Source: Adiantum capillus-veneris
Taxonomy: Eukaryota > Streptophyta > Polypodiopsida > Polypodiales > Pteridaceae
Direction of reading: 5' to 3'
Assembly (NCBI GenBank): GCA_014529385.2
Contig: CM043958.1
Span: 85,233,525 to 85,297,524 of the forward strand
Length of the DNA stretch: 64,000 nt
The notes beneath the pieces were generated by a model. That model was not told where the DNA came from and ran no database searches. It saw only the letters and a list, made by a program, of their open reading frames with translations. Made by a program: the position numbers and the translations under genes. This document shows, piece after piece, positions 24,472-38,100 of this stretch (positions within the stretch are counted from its first letter, which is position 1; each line of letters starts with the position of its first letter).

Positions 24472-25000
24472 CATTTTCTCTTTCAATACCCACACCCACA
24501 CAATCAGGACCAAGTTCCTGAAAGTTGACATAATCATGTGGAAATACATATAAGATGGTCCCTTCATTCATGGTTTGCATCATTGTGTCATCTTTTAAAA
24601 GGACCCTCTGATTTCTCCAAGACTCTCGAATCATTGCTTCAAATTCTGGGCTTGTCATAGGTATTGCATCTGTAACTAGAGGATCAGAATGATCATGTTC
24701 TTCATCACCATTGTAGCTTTCCTGTGGATCAATTAAGTTCTCATTTAATACAAAAGATTGCAAAAGAAGCTTTGACCATCGAACAACACTCCATAATGAG
24801 CCTTGGAGAGATGAAGTATCCATTGTAGGAAAAGGTAGGACCACATCCTTCAAGCATTCCTCCACTAGTATGGAGACATTTCCGTGCCCTATCTTTGTAC
24901 CACCACAAGTGGAATCTGGATCTGTTCTACACACACAGCCAATACCAACAATTTCATTGTCAAGTATCATATGTACTTTCTCCCCAGATTCAAAGTCCAT
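24434..25000 (-). CDS. N-terminal region of the transposase-like protein (DUF8039-like)
   Basis: 188 codons. MDFESGEKVHMILDNEIVGIGCV, then RTDPDSTCGGTKIGHGNV, and LPFPTMDTSSLQGSLWSVVRW about 80 residues in, match the pattern of the plant transposon domain DUF8039 (x-VGxGxxxTDPxxxVGGxxLG...PxxxxxTLxDAxGxxxxWP). The start codon lies one base after a good acceptor (TTTTTCACTTACAG on the minus strand), so a 5' intron or further exon to the right is likely, inside the motif array. The frame runs out near 24434; the next segment takes over after a one-base shift around GAAAGAGAAAATG. Either a damaged gene or an assembly indel. Confidence 0.7.
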   Translation of the reverse strand: MDFESGEKVHMILDNEIVGIGCVCRTDPDSTCGGTKIGHGNVSILVEECLKDVVLPFPTMDTSSLQGSLWSVVRWSKLLLQSFVLNENLIDPQESYNGDEEHDHSDPLVTDAIPMTSPEFEAMIRESWRNQRVLLKDDTMMQTMNEGTILYVFPHDYVNFQELGPDCVGVGIERENASMWLKWVASLC

Positions 25001-26860
25001 CCTGTAAGTGAAAAAGATTACATTGTTAAATCCATAGTTATAGAAAAATACTCTTCAAACAAAAAATCATGCTACAACATGGAAAAGGTTTGCATAGGTT
25101 GGACAAATGGTGAACCTTGAGACCAAATCCTCCTTGCTATATTAATGGAAGCAAGGTTGGAAATTATGGTGGATCTTGAAACCAAAGCATCCTTGCTATA
25201 TTAAAGCATAGGTTGGACAAGTGGTGGACCTAGTTGTAATACCCACTGCCACCTATCAACTACTATAGGACTATGCTTTCCAATGTCCAAGTATCCCTTG
25301 AGGCTTTCAAGGTTGAACACGTGGTGGACCTTGAAACGAAAATCCCCTTTCTATATCAGAGCATAGCTTGGACAAGTGGTGGACCTAGTTATAATGCCCA
25401 ATATCCAAGGTGAAATACCTTAGGACCTTGCTACCTTGCTTGCCAATGTTTACGTAGCCCCTCATTTATTTGCTGGAAGTAAGGTTGGACAAGTGGTGGA
25501 CCTTGAAACCAAAGCCTCTTTGCTATATGAGAGCATAGGTTGGACCTAGTTGTAATACCCACTGCCACCTATCAACTACTATAGGACTATTCTTTCCAAT
25601 GTCCAAGTATCCCTTGAGTCTTTCAAGGTTGAACACGTGGTGGACCTTGAAACGAAAATCCCCTTTCTATAGCAGACCATAGCTTGGACAAGTGGTGGAC
25701 CTAGTTATAATGCCCAATATCCAAGGTGAAACACCTTAGGACCTTGCTACCTTGCTTGCCAATGTTTACATAGCCCCTCATTTCTTTAATGGAAGCAAGG
25801 TTGGACAAGTGGTGGACCTTGAAACTAAAGCCTCTTTGCTATATGAGAGCATAGGTTGGACCTAGTTGTAATACCCACTGCCACCTATCAACTACTATAG
25901 GACTATGCTTTCCAATGTCCAAGTATCCCTTGAGTCTTGCAAGGTTGAACACGTGGTGGACCTTGAAACGAAAATCCCCTTTCTATATCAGAGCATAGCT
26001 TGGACAAGTGGTGGACCTAGTTATAATGCCCAATATCCAAGGTGAAATACCTTAGGACCTTTCTACCTTGCTTGCCAATGTTTACGTAGCCCCTCATTTC
26101 TTTAATGGAAGCAAGGTTGGACAAGTGGTGGACCTTGAAACCAAAGCCTCTTTGCTATATGAGAGCATAGGTTGGACCTAGTTGTTATACCCACTGCCAC
26201 CTATCAACTACTATAGGACTATGCTTTCCAATGTCCAAGTATCCCTTGAGTCTTGCAAGGTTGACCACGTGGTGGATTATTGAAACCAAAATCCCCTTTC
26301 TATATCAGAGCATATCTTGGACAATTGATGGACCTAGTTATAATTCCCCTCCTTTCTTTAATGGAAGAAAGGTTGGAAAAGTGGTGAATCTTGAAACCCA
26401 AACCCTTTGGCTATATATAGAGGATAGCTTGGACAAGTGGTGGGCTTAGTTGTAGTATCCAATGTCCAAGGTCCAAGGTGAACTATATAAAGACCTTACT
26501 TCCAAAAACAAAGTCGTACAAGTGGTTCTCCTTCAAACCAAAACGTCCTTAGTGTATTAGAACATAGCTTGGAGAAGTCGTGGACTTAGTTGTAATGGTG
26601 AATGTCCAAAGCAAACTATTATAGGACCTTGCTTCCCAAATCAAGTTTGGACAAGTGGTGGATCTTGAAACCAAAACCCCCTTACTGTATTAGAGCATAG
26701 CTTAGATAAGTGGTGGACCTAGCTGCCATGGAAAATGTTCAATGTGAACTGCTACAGGACCTTGCTATTAAATGTCTAAGTAGAGCTAGATTCTTTAATG
26801 GAATCAAGGTTGGGAAAGTGGTGCATCTTGAAACCAAAAGCCCTTTATTGTATTAGAGCA
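25001..26860 (+). repeat. 316-bp higher-order array next to the transposase gene
   Basis: Units start AAGGTTGGACAAGTGGTGG at 25481, 25797 and 26113, giving a period of exactly 316. Partial units lie before (25090-25480) and after (26430-26860, decaying). Each unit holds three or four forward copies or variants of TTGGACAAGTGGTGGACCTT, separated by CACCTATCAACTACTATAGG and similar spacers. No gene. Confidence 0.9.
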
Positions 26861-27465
26861 TAGCTTGGACAAGTGAGGGACCTAGTTTTAATGTGTGATG
26901 TCCAAAGAAAAGTATTACAAGACCTTGCTTTCCAATATTTGAATTGGTCAAGTGGTTAAAACTAAGTATAAAACTTTGACCATTTTCTTCTCGAATTGCC
27001 AAAAAGCTAGTTTTAGACACCCCTAAATGAAAATGGTTTAGGGTGGCCTTAAGCAACGTTTTTTCAAAGACTTGAACAAAAGGGTTGCCGAAGAGTAATG
27101 AAAATTTATTATGGCTTGAAGTGCCTGAGTATGTGAAAACAAGCCTAGGTTTTCCACGAGGCAAAAGGTGACATAATAAGAACATTGGAAACTTAGGATT
27201 GACCATGTGGCCTAAACTTTGGCAAGTGAAGTGGTGGCCAAGTTTTGTGGCACAGTGTTCACTTGGTCCTATATGTGTTGACCACTTGGCTAAATCTAGG
27301 ACCATAAGGCCAAACCTTTGGCACCTTAAATATAGTATGGGACATAATCTAGAACTGCTATAGTAAATTAGTAGTATAGTTAATATGTTAATATTTGTAT
27401 TATATTTAAGTATATGCTAAATATAATTTATGTTCAAAATTTCACTAATGAAGAATGTTCCCATT
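26861..27465. other. Unassigned stretch between arrays
   Basis: AT-rich, no recognised gene. A minus-strand frame (26853-27305) has no known domain and overlaps array sequence. Confidence 0.6.
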
Positions 27466-27790
27466 TAGCACTCCAGATGCGGGGTCTTAGGGCAATGCCA
27501 CAATGGGGTGACAAGGCAGCGCTTCCACGTGAGGTTTGGGGGTAGCGCTCTTGATGGGGATGTGGAATATAGCGCTCTCGATGGAGGGGCTTGGGAGGCT
27601 GATTTTGGGATATTGTTCCGGGCGGGGTCCTGGGGAAGTGCCCAGGCGGGGTCCGGGGCAGCGCCCGGGCGGGGTCAAGGGGCGGCAGCCCTTGTCGCCT
27701 CCGGCGCGACTGCGGGCGGGGTCGAGGGGCAGCGCCCCGCGGGGCTAGGGGCAGTGCCCAAAGATTTTTTTTTAAAAAAAAAGTGAATTC
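27466..27790. repeat. GC-rich island with repeated GGGCGGGGTC units
   Basis: An abrupt GC-rich block in AT-rich surroundings. GGGCGGGGTC recurs four or five times at about 30-60 bp, alternating with GGGGCAGCGCCC-type palindromes, and it ends in T8/A9. It may be a separate small inserted element. Frames across it are proline/arginine-rich and not credible genes. Confidence 0.7.
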
Positions 27791-29100
27791 ATAGTATAGA
27801 GTTACGCATGTTTTGCATATTTTCAACCATGATTTCTTTAATTTTGGCTGTGTGAATTGGTTAATGTTTTATATTGCTTTTGTTTTTTTTAATCCTATGA
27901 TAAAACATGGACTTGTAGCATACGTGGCATTCTAATAAACCATATCAAGATTAGGCACAGAGAGAGCGCACGAGCAATGCACACAGAGAAAGCAGGCGAG
28001 CAGCAAACACACAGAAAGCGCACACGGATCGCACACAGTTGGAGTATACGCGCACGTAGAGGAGCAAGCCCGGCATCGTACACAACACACAGGTGGAGCG
28101 CACAGGATTGAAAGTTCGCACACAAGATAAAGAAACAGCAGCGTACGCAACGCTTTCCAGAAGGGCAGGATCGGGCATAGCTTCTTCTCAGGAGACATTG
28201 CACACCTCACGAATAGAGAAAAAACAGGTATTTCTCTCTCTCTCACTCTCTGTCTTTCTCCATATAGAGAAGATGGTTCTGTGTAACTCTTCTTGCACAC
28301 ACACTCTCTCGTCAAAAGACAGAGATACGTAGTTTAAAAATATCCCCGCACACATACACATATTCCTACACATCGTCTTCCTCTCTTCCACATACATAAC
28401 CACAGTGAAATCTGTTATCTTGTTGTCTCTCTCTTGAAAATACATGCACATATTCCCACACATCGTCTTCCTCACTTCCACATACATAACCACAGTGAAA
28501 TCTGTTATCTTGTTGTCTCTCTCTTGAAAATACGTGCACATATTTCCATACATCGTCTTCCTCTCTTCCACATACATAAACACAATGAAATCTGTTATCT
28601 TTCTCTCTCTCCTCTCTCTAGAAAACAGGTATTTTTCTCTCTCTCTCTCTATCTATCTATCTCTGTATCTTGCTATCTCTCTCTTGAAAATACATGCTCA
28701 TGTATGTGTGCGTCTGTGTTATCTATGTGTATGTATGTATATTTGTGTTATTTCATTGTAATACTCATACATAATGCAGATACACAATTATACTTAATTA
28801 CGATATGCACACATAGTATATATACATACATAAATATCACAAATAACTAACACATTGTAATACTAGTAAACTTGAATGGAAGACTTACTTGCGTGATCTG
28901 TTAAAGTCGATTCTTGTAGCGAGTTCTGGATGTATGCTGAGCTGATTTTCCTCTAATCCATTTGTAGATATGATTGTAACTTCTGTTTCTCAAAAATAGT
29001 AGTGTTGTTTAGTGATACACCTAATGGACATAAATGGTTGAAACTAGGACATGTAGACCAAAAAATACGTGTATTTCTTTGGATGAATATATACACTTTT
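27791..29100. repeat. CA/TC-rich stretch with a 90-bp tandem repeat
   Basis: Three copies of a 90-bp unit (CATCGTCTTC at 28371, 28461 and 28551), followed by (TC)n, (TATC)n and (TATG)n simple sequence to about 28760. No gene recognised. Confidence 0.8.
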
Positions 29101-32100
29101 TGGTGACCCTTACCACAAGTGGTGGACCTTGAGACCAGTGGACTATAAGGACCTCCAAACAATACCTTGTACACTCAATCCTTCTTGGTATCTAGGTTGG
29201 ACAAGTGGTGGACCTTGTTCAAATTCTCTAACCACTCTCTCTAACATGGTGACATAATTTAGGTGTGATAAATTCATATCTATGCAAACTAATATCAGTT
29301 TAGGCTTGTTAATTTGAATTAGATTGAATTTATGTACAATATAATGATTTGAGGTTTGCATATTTGAATTTAGGTGGTATAATGATATCTTTTTGTGGTA
29401 AACTTGAATTTAAAATCAATTTCGCGTGGAATATTTTAAATTTAAGTGGTAAAATTTAAATTTTTATAAAAAAGTTTGAATTTTAAAATTTGGGCGGGAT
29501 ATTTTAAAATTTAGGCAGGATATTTAAAATTTGGGAGGGATATTTTAAATTTAGGCAATCACATTTTGAATTTTAAATTTAGGCGGGAAGGTTTTGAATT
29601 TATAGCGAGATCTCTCTTACATAAGAGAGTATAGGTTGGACAAGTGGTGGACCTTAAAGCTACAACATCCATGCTACTAGACATGATAGGTAGGGAATCT
29701 AGTTGAATATTGTATGTATAATATATATGTAATAGATCTAGCTTGGACAAGTGGTGGACCTTGGAGTAAAACCCCATGTAAAACATATCATGCACATTCC
29801 AAGTGGTGAGAAAAAATATCATTTAAGATATAGCCTTATAGGTTGGACAAGTGGTGGACCTTAACACCAAGATATTCTTAATGTAATGACATAGAGTGGA
29901 AAACTGGTGAATCTTGAGACCAAACCATGCTACTAGCGATAATAGCTTGGACAAGTGGTGGACCTTGAAAGTAATCCCCCCATCTACGAAATATCATGGG
30001 TTTAAGGTATTTTGATGGAGCCTAACATCTTGGAGACATGGTGCAGCTTGCTTCTCTTCATGTTTCAATGGAGCCTATCTTGGACAAATGGTGGAGCATC
30101 CTTCTCTCCATGTTTCAATGGAGCCTAGCTTGGACAAGTGGTGGACCTTTGCTTCTCTCTATGATTCAAGTGGTGGACCTTGGAACCAAACCCCCATGTG
30201 AAACCTATCATGGTCACTCCAAGTGGTGAGAAAGAATAACCTTTAAGATATAGCCTTATAGGTTGGACAAGTGGTGGACCTTAACACCCAGATATTCTTA
30301 ATATAATGACATAGAGTGAAAAAGTGGTGAATCTTGAGACAAAACCACTCATGCTACTAGAGATAATAGCTTAGACAAGTGGTGGACCTTGAACGTAAAC
30401 CCCCCATGTTTCAATAGACTTAGCTTCGACAAATGGTGGAGCATCGTTCTCTCCATGTTTCAATGGAGCCTAGCTTGGACAAGCGGTGGACGTTTGTTTC
30501 TCTCTATGTTTCAATAGAGTTAGCTTGGACAAGTGGTGGACCTTGAAACCAAACCCCCATGTAAAACCTATCATGGTCACTCCAAGTGGTGAGAAAGAAT
30601 AACCTTAATGATATATCCTTATAGGTTGGACAAGTGGTGGACCTTAACACCCACATATTCTTAATATAATGGCATAGAGTGGAAAAGTGGTGAATCTTGA
30701 GAACAAACCACTCACGCTACTACCAATAATAGCTTGGACAAGTGTTGGACCTTGAATGTAAACCCCTCATCTACGACATATCGTGGGTTTAATGTTTTTC
30801 GATGGAGCTTAGCATCTTGGAGACATGGTGCAGCTTGCTTCTCGTCATGTTTCAATGGAGCCTATCTTGGACAAATGGTGAAGCATCCTTCTCTCCATGT
30901 TTCAATGGACCCTAGCTTGGACAAGTGGTGGACCTTTGGTTCTCTCTCTGTTTCAATAGAGTTAGCTTGGACAAGTGGTGGACCTTGGAACCAAATCCCC
31001 ATGTAAAACCTATCATGGTCACTCCAAGTGGTAAGAGAGAATAACCTTTAAGATATAGACTTATAGGTTGGACAAGTGGTGTACCTTAACACCCACATAT
31101 TCCTAATATAATGACATGGAGTGGAAAAGTGGTGAATCTTGAGACAAAACCACTCATGCTACTAGCGATAATAGCTTGGACAAGTGGTGGTACTTGAATG
31201 TAAACCCCCCATCTACAAAATATCGTGGGTTTAAGGTATTTCGATGAAACCTAGCATCTTGGAGACATGGTGCAGCTTGCTTCTCTTCATGTTTCAATGG
31301 AGTCTATCTTGGACAAATAGTGGAGCATCCTTCTCTCCATGTTTCAATGGACCCTAGCTTGGACAAGTGGTGGACCTTTGCTGATCTGTATGATTCAATA
31401 GAGTTATCTTGGACAAGTGGTGGACCTTGGAACCAAACCCCCATGTAAAACCTATCATGGTCACTCCAAGTGGTGAGAAAGAATAACCTTTAAGATATAG
31501 CCTTATAGGTTGGACAAGTGGTGGACCTTAATACCCAAATATTCTTAATATAATGACATAGAGTGAAAAAGTGGTGAATCTTGAGATAAAAACCACTCTG
31601 CTACTAGCGATAATAGCTTGGACAAGTGGTGGACTTTGAACGTAAACCCCCCATGTTTCAATAGACTTAGCTTCTACAAATGGTGGAGCATCGTTCTCTC
31701 CATGTTTCAATGGAGCCTAGCTGGACAAGTGGTCGACCTTTGTTTCTCTCTATGTTTCAATAGAGTTAGCTTGGACAAGTGGTGAAACTTGGAACCAAAC
31801 CCCCATGTAAAACCTATCATGGTCACTCCAAGTGGAAGAAAGAATAACCTTTAAGATGTAGCCTTATAGGTTGGACAAGTGGTGGCCCTTAACACCAATA
31901 TTCTTAATTAAAGTGGTGAATCTTGAGACCAAACCACTCACGCTACTAGCAATAATAGCTTAGACAAGTGGTGGACCTTGAATGTAAACCCCTCATCTAC
32001 GAAATATCGTGGGTTTAATGTATTTCGATGGAGCGTAGCATCTTGGAGACATGGTGCAGCTTGCTTCTCGTCATGTTTCAATGGAGCCTATCTTGGACAA

Positions 32101-35100
32101 ATGGTGGAGCATCCTTCTCTCCATGTTTCAATGGACCCTAGCTTGGACAAGTGGTGGACCTTTGTTTCTCTCTATGTTTCAATAGAGTTAGCTTGGACAA
32201 GTGGTGGACCTTGGAACCAAACCCCCATGTAAAACCTATCATGGTCACTCCAAGTGGTAAGAAAGAATAACCTTTAAGATGTAGCCTTATAGGTTGGACA
32301 AGTGGTGGACCTTAGCACCCACATATTCTTAATAAAAGTGGTGAATCTTGATACCAAACCACTCAGGCTACTAGCAATAATAGCTTGGACAAGTGGTGGA
32401 CCTAGAATGTAAACCCCTCATCTACGAAATATCGTGGGTTTAATGTATGTCGATGGAGCCTAGCATCTTGGAGACATGGTGCAGCTTGCTTCTTGTCATG
32501 TTTCAATGGAGCCTATCTTAAACAAATGGTGGACCATTCTTCTCTCCATGTTTCAATAGAGCCTAGCTTGGACAAGTGGTGGACCTTTGTTTCTCTCTAT
32601 GTTTCAATAGAGTTAGCTTGGACAAGTGGTGGACCTTGGAACCAAACCCATGTAAAACCTATCATGGTCACTCCAAGTGGTAAGAAAGAATAACCTTTAA
32701 GATGTAGACTTATAGGTTGGACAAGTGGTGGACCTTAACACCCACATATTCTTAATATAATGACATAGAGTGGAAAAGTGGTGAATCTTGAGACCAAACC
32801 ACTCAGGCTACTACCAATAATAGCTTGGACAAGTGTTGGACCTTGAATGTAAACCCCTCATCTACGACATATCGTGAGTTTAATGTTTTTCGATGGAGCC
32901 TAGCATCTTGGAGACATCGTGCAGCTTGCTTCTCGTCATGTTTCAATGGAGCCTATCTTGGACAAATGGTGGAGCATCCTTCTCTCCATGTTTCAATGGA
33001 GCTTAGCTTGGACAAGTGGTAGACATTTGAATCTCTCTCTGTTTCAATAGAGTTAGCTTGGACAAGTGGTGGAGCTTGGAACCAAACCCCCATGTAAATC
33101 CTATCATGGTTACTCCAAGTGGTAAGAAACAATAACCTTTAATATATAGACTTATAGGTTGGACAAGTGGTGGACCTTAACACCCACATATTCTTAATAT
33201 AATGACATAGAGCGGAAAAGTGGCGAATCTTGAGACAAAGCCACTCATGCTACTAGCGATAATAGCTTGGACAAGTATTGGCCCTTGAATGTAAACCCCC
33301 CATGTACAAAATATCCTCGGTTTAAGGTATTTCGATGAAGCCTATCATCTTGGAGACATGGTGCATCTTGCTTCTCTTCATTTTTTGATGGAGCCTATCT
33401 TGGACAAATGGTGGAGCATCCTTCTCTCCATGTTTCAATGGACCCTAGCTTGGACAAGTGGTAGACCTTTGCTTCTCTCTATGATTCAATAGAGTAAGCT
33501 TGGACAAGTGGTGGACCTTGGAACTCAAACCCCCATGTAAAACCTATCATGGTAACTCCAAGTGGTGAGAAAGAATAACCTTTAAAATATAGCCTTATAG
33601 GTTGGACAAGTGGTGGACCTTAACACCCAAATATTCTTAATATAATGACATAGAGTGGAAAAGTGGTCAATCTTGAGACAAAACCACTCATGCTACTAGC
33701 GATAATAGCTTGGACAAGTGGTGGAACTTGAACGTAAACCCCCCATGTTTCATTAGACTTAGCTTCGACAAATGGTGGAGCATCGTTCTCTCCATGTTTC
33801 AATGGAGCCTAGCTTGGACAAGTGGTGACCTTTATTTCTCTCTAGGTTTCAATAGAGTTAGCTTGGACAAGTGGTGGACCTTGGAACCAAACCCCATGTA
33901 AAAACTATCATGTTCACTCCAAGTGGTGAGAAAGAATAACCTTAATGATATATCTTTATAGGTTGGACAAGTGGTGGACCTTAACACCCAGATATTCGTA
34001 ATATAATGGCATAGAGTGGAAAAGTGGTGAATCTTGAGAGCAAACTACTCATGCTACTAGCGATAATAGTTAGACAAGTGGTGGACCTTGAATGTAAACC
34101 CCATCTAGAAATATCGTGGGTTTAAGGTATTAGATGGAGCCTAGCATCTTGGAGACATGGTGCACCTTGCTTCTCTTCATGTTTCAATGGAACTATCTTG
34201 GACAAATGTTGGAGCATCCTTCTCTCCATGTTTCAATGGACCCTAGCTTGGACAAGTGGTGGACTTTGCTTCTCTCTATGTTTAATAGAGTTAGCTTGGA
34301 CAAGTGGTGGACCTTGGAAACCAAACCCAATGTAAAACCTATCATGGTCACTCCAAGTTGTGGAGAAAGAATTACCTTTAATATATAGCATTATAGGTTG
34401 GACAAGTGGTGGACCTTAACACCTAGATATCCTTAATATAATGACAGAGTGATAAAGTGGTGAATCTTGAGACAAAACCATCTCATGCTACTAGGGTAAT
34501 AGCTTGGACAAGTGGTGGACCTTGAATGTAAACCCCATGTTTCAATAGAGTTAGCTTCGAGAAATGATGGAGCATCCTTCTCTCCATGTTTCAATGGAGC
34601 TAGCTTAGACAAGTGGTGGACCTTTGCTTCTCTTATAATTCAATAGAGATAGCTTGGACAAGTGGTGGAACTTGAACCAAACCCCCATGTAAAACCTATC
34701 ATGGTCACTCAAGTGGTAAGAAAGAATAACCTTTAAGATGTAGCCTTATAGGTTGTACAAGTGGTGGACCTTAACACCCACATATTCTTAATATAATGAC
34801 ATAGAGTGGAAAGTGGTGAATCTTGAGACCAAACCACTCAGGCTACTACCAATAATAGCTTGGACAAGTGTTGGACCTTGAATGTAAACCCCTCATCTAC
34901 GACATATCATGGGTTTAATGTTTTTTGATGGAGCCTAGCATCTTGGAGACATGGTGAGCTTGCTTCTCGTCATGTTTCAATGGAGCCTATCTTGGACAAA
35001 TGGTGGACATCTTCTCTCCATGTTTCAATGGAGCCTAGCTTGGACAAGTTGGGACCTTGCTTCTCTCTCTGTTTCAATAGAGTTAGCTTGGACAAGTGGT

Positions 35101-38100
35101 GGAGCTTGGAACCAAACCCCATATAAAACCTATCATGGTCACTCAAGTGGTATAGAAAGATAACCTTTAAGATATAGACTTATAGGTTAGACAAGTGGTG
35201 GACCTTGAAAGTAATCCCCCCATCTACGAAATATGGTGGGTTTAAGGTATTAGATGGAGCCTAGCATCTTGGAGACATGGTGCACTTGCTTCTCTTCATG
35301 TTTCAATGGAGCCTATCTTGGACAAATGGTGGAGCATCCTTCTCTCATGTTTCAATGGACCCTAGCTTGGACAAGTGGTGGACCTTTGCTTCTCTCTATG
35401 TTTCAATAGAGTTAGCTTGGACAAGTGGTGGACCTTGGAAAAACCAATGTAAAACCTATCATGGTCACTCCAAGTCGTGAGAAAGAATAACCTTTAAGAT
35501 AAGCCTTATAGCTTGGACAAGTGGTGGACCTTAACACCCAAATATTCTTACATAATGACATAGAGTGAAAAAGTGGTGAATCTTGAGACAAAACCACTCA
35601 TGCTACTAGCGGTAAAGCTTTGAAAAGTGGTGACTTAACGTAAACCCCCATGTTTCAATAGAGTTAGCTTCAACAAATGGTGGAGCATCCTTCTCTCCAT
35701 GTTTCAATGGAGCCTAGCTTGGACAAGTGGTGGACCTTTGCTTCTCTCTATGATTCATAGAGTTAGATTGGACAAGTGGTGGACCTTGGAACCAAACCCC
35801 ATGTAAAACCTATCATGGTCACTCCAAGTGGTAGAAAGAATAACCTTTAAGATGTAGCCTTATAGGTTGGACAAGTGGTGGACCTTAACACCCACATATT
35901 CTTAATATAATGACATAGAGTGAAAAAGTGGTGAATCTTGAGACCAAACCACTCATGCTACTACCATAATAGTTGGACAAGTGTTGGACCTTGAATGTAA
36001 ACCCCTCATCTACGACATATCGTGGGTTTAATGTTTTTCGCTGGAGCCTAGCATCTTGGAGACATGGTGCAGCTTGCTTCTCTCATGTTTTAATGGAGCC
36101 TATCTTGGACAAATGGTGGAGCATCCTTCTCTCCATGTTTCAATGGAGCCTAGCTTGGACAAGTGGTGGACCTTTGCTCCTCTCTCTGTTTCAATAGAGT
36201 TAGCTTGGCAAGTGGTGGAGCTTGGAACCAAAACCCCATATAAAACCTATCATGGTCACTCAAAGTGGTAAGAAAGAATAACTTTAAGATATAGACTTAT
36301 AGTTTGACAAGTGGTGGACCTTAAACCCACATATTCTTAATATAATGACATAGAGTGGAAAAGTGGTGAATCTTGAGACAAAACCACTCATGCTACTAGC
36401 GATAATAGCTTGGACAAGTGGTGGCCCTTGAATGTAAACCCCCATGTACAAAATATCATGGGTTTAAGGTATTTCAATGAAGCCTAGAATCTTGGAGACA
36501 TGGTGCAACTTGCTTCTCTTTTTCATGTTTCAATGGAGCCTATCTTCCACCAATGGGGATCATCCTTCTTTAATGTCTCAATGGAGCCTAGCTTGGACAA
36601 GTGGTGGACCTTTGCTTCTCTCTATGTTTCCATAGAGTTAGCTTGGACAAGTGGTGGACCTTGGAACCAAACCCCCATGTAAAACATATCATGGTCATTC
36701 CAAGTGGTGAGAAATAATACCCTTTAAGATCTAGCCTTATAGGTTGGACAAGTGGTCTTAAAACCTAGATCTCTTAATATAACGACATAGAGTGGAAAAG
36801 TGGTGAATCTTGAGACCAAACCACTCATGCTACTAAGGATAATAGTTGGACAAGTGGTGGACCTTGAATGTTACCCCCCATGTACGAAATATCATGGGTT
36901 TAAGGTATTTCAATGGAGCCTAGCATCTTGGAGACATGGTGCAGCTTGCTTCTCTTCATGTTTCAATGGAGCCTATCTTTGACAAATGGTGGAGCATCCT
37001 TCTCTCCATGTTTCAATGGAGCCTAGCTTGGACAAGTGGTGGACCTTTGCTTCTCTCTATGTTTCAATAGATTTAGCTTGGACAAGTGGTGGGCCTTGTA
37101 ACCAAACTCCCATGTAAAACCTATCATGGTAACTCCAAGTGGTGAGAAAGAATAAGTTTAAGATATAGCTTATAGGTTGGACAAGTGGTGGACCTTAGCA
37201 CCAGATATTCTTAATATAATGACATAGAGTGGAAAAATGGTGAATCTTGAGACCCAAACCACTCATGCTACTAGAGATAATAGGTTGGACAAGTGGTGGA
37301 CCTTGAATGTAAACCCACCATGTACGAAATATCATGGGTTTAAGGTATTTCAATGGAGATTAGCATCTTGGAGACATGGTGTAGCTTGCTTCTCTTCATG
37401 TTTCAATGGAGCGTATCTTGGACAAATGGTGGAGCATCCTTCTCTCCATGTTTCAATGGACCCTAGCTTGGACAAGTGGTGGACCTTTGCTTCTCTCTAT
37501 GTTTCAATAGAGTTATCTTGGACAAGTGGTGGACCTTGGAAACCAAAACCCCCATGTAAAACCTATCATGGTCACTCCAAGTGGTGAGAAAGAATAACCC
37601 TTAAGATATAGCCTTATAGGTTGGACAAGTGGTGGACCTTAACACCCAGATATTCTTAATATAATGACATAGAGTGAAAAAGTGGTGAATCTTGAGACCA
37701 AACCACTCATGCTACTAGCGTTAATAGGTTGGACAAGTGGTGGACCTTGAATGTAAACCCCCATGTTTCAATAGAGTTAGCTTCGACAAATGATGGTAGA
37801 GCATCCTTCTCTCCATGTTTCAATGGAGCCTAGCTTGGACAAGTGGTGGACCTTTGTTTCTCTCTATGTTTCAATAGAGTTAGCTTGGACAAGTGGTGGA
37901 CCTTGGACCAAACCCCCATGTAAAACATATCATGGACATTTCAAGTGGTGAGAAATAATACCCTTTAAGATATACCCTTATAGGTTGGACAAGTGGTCGA
38001 CCTTAACACACAGATCTTCTTAACGTAATGACATAGAGTGGAAAAGTGGTGAATCTTGAGACCAAACCACTCATGCTACTAGAGATAATAGGTTGGACAA

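Noticed and set aside
27434-27826. Proline/arginine-rich 130-codon minus-strand frame
   Set aside because: It arises from the GC-rich repeated island with homopolymer ends; no domain.
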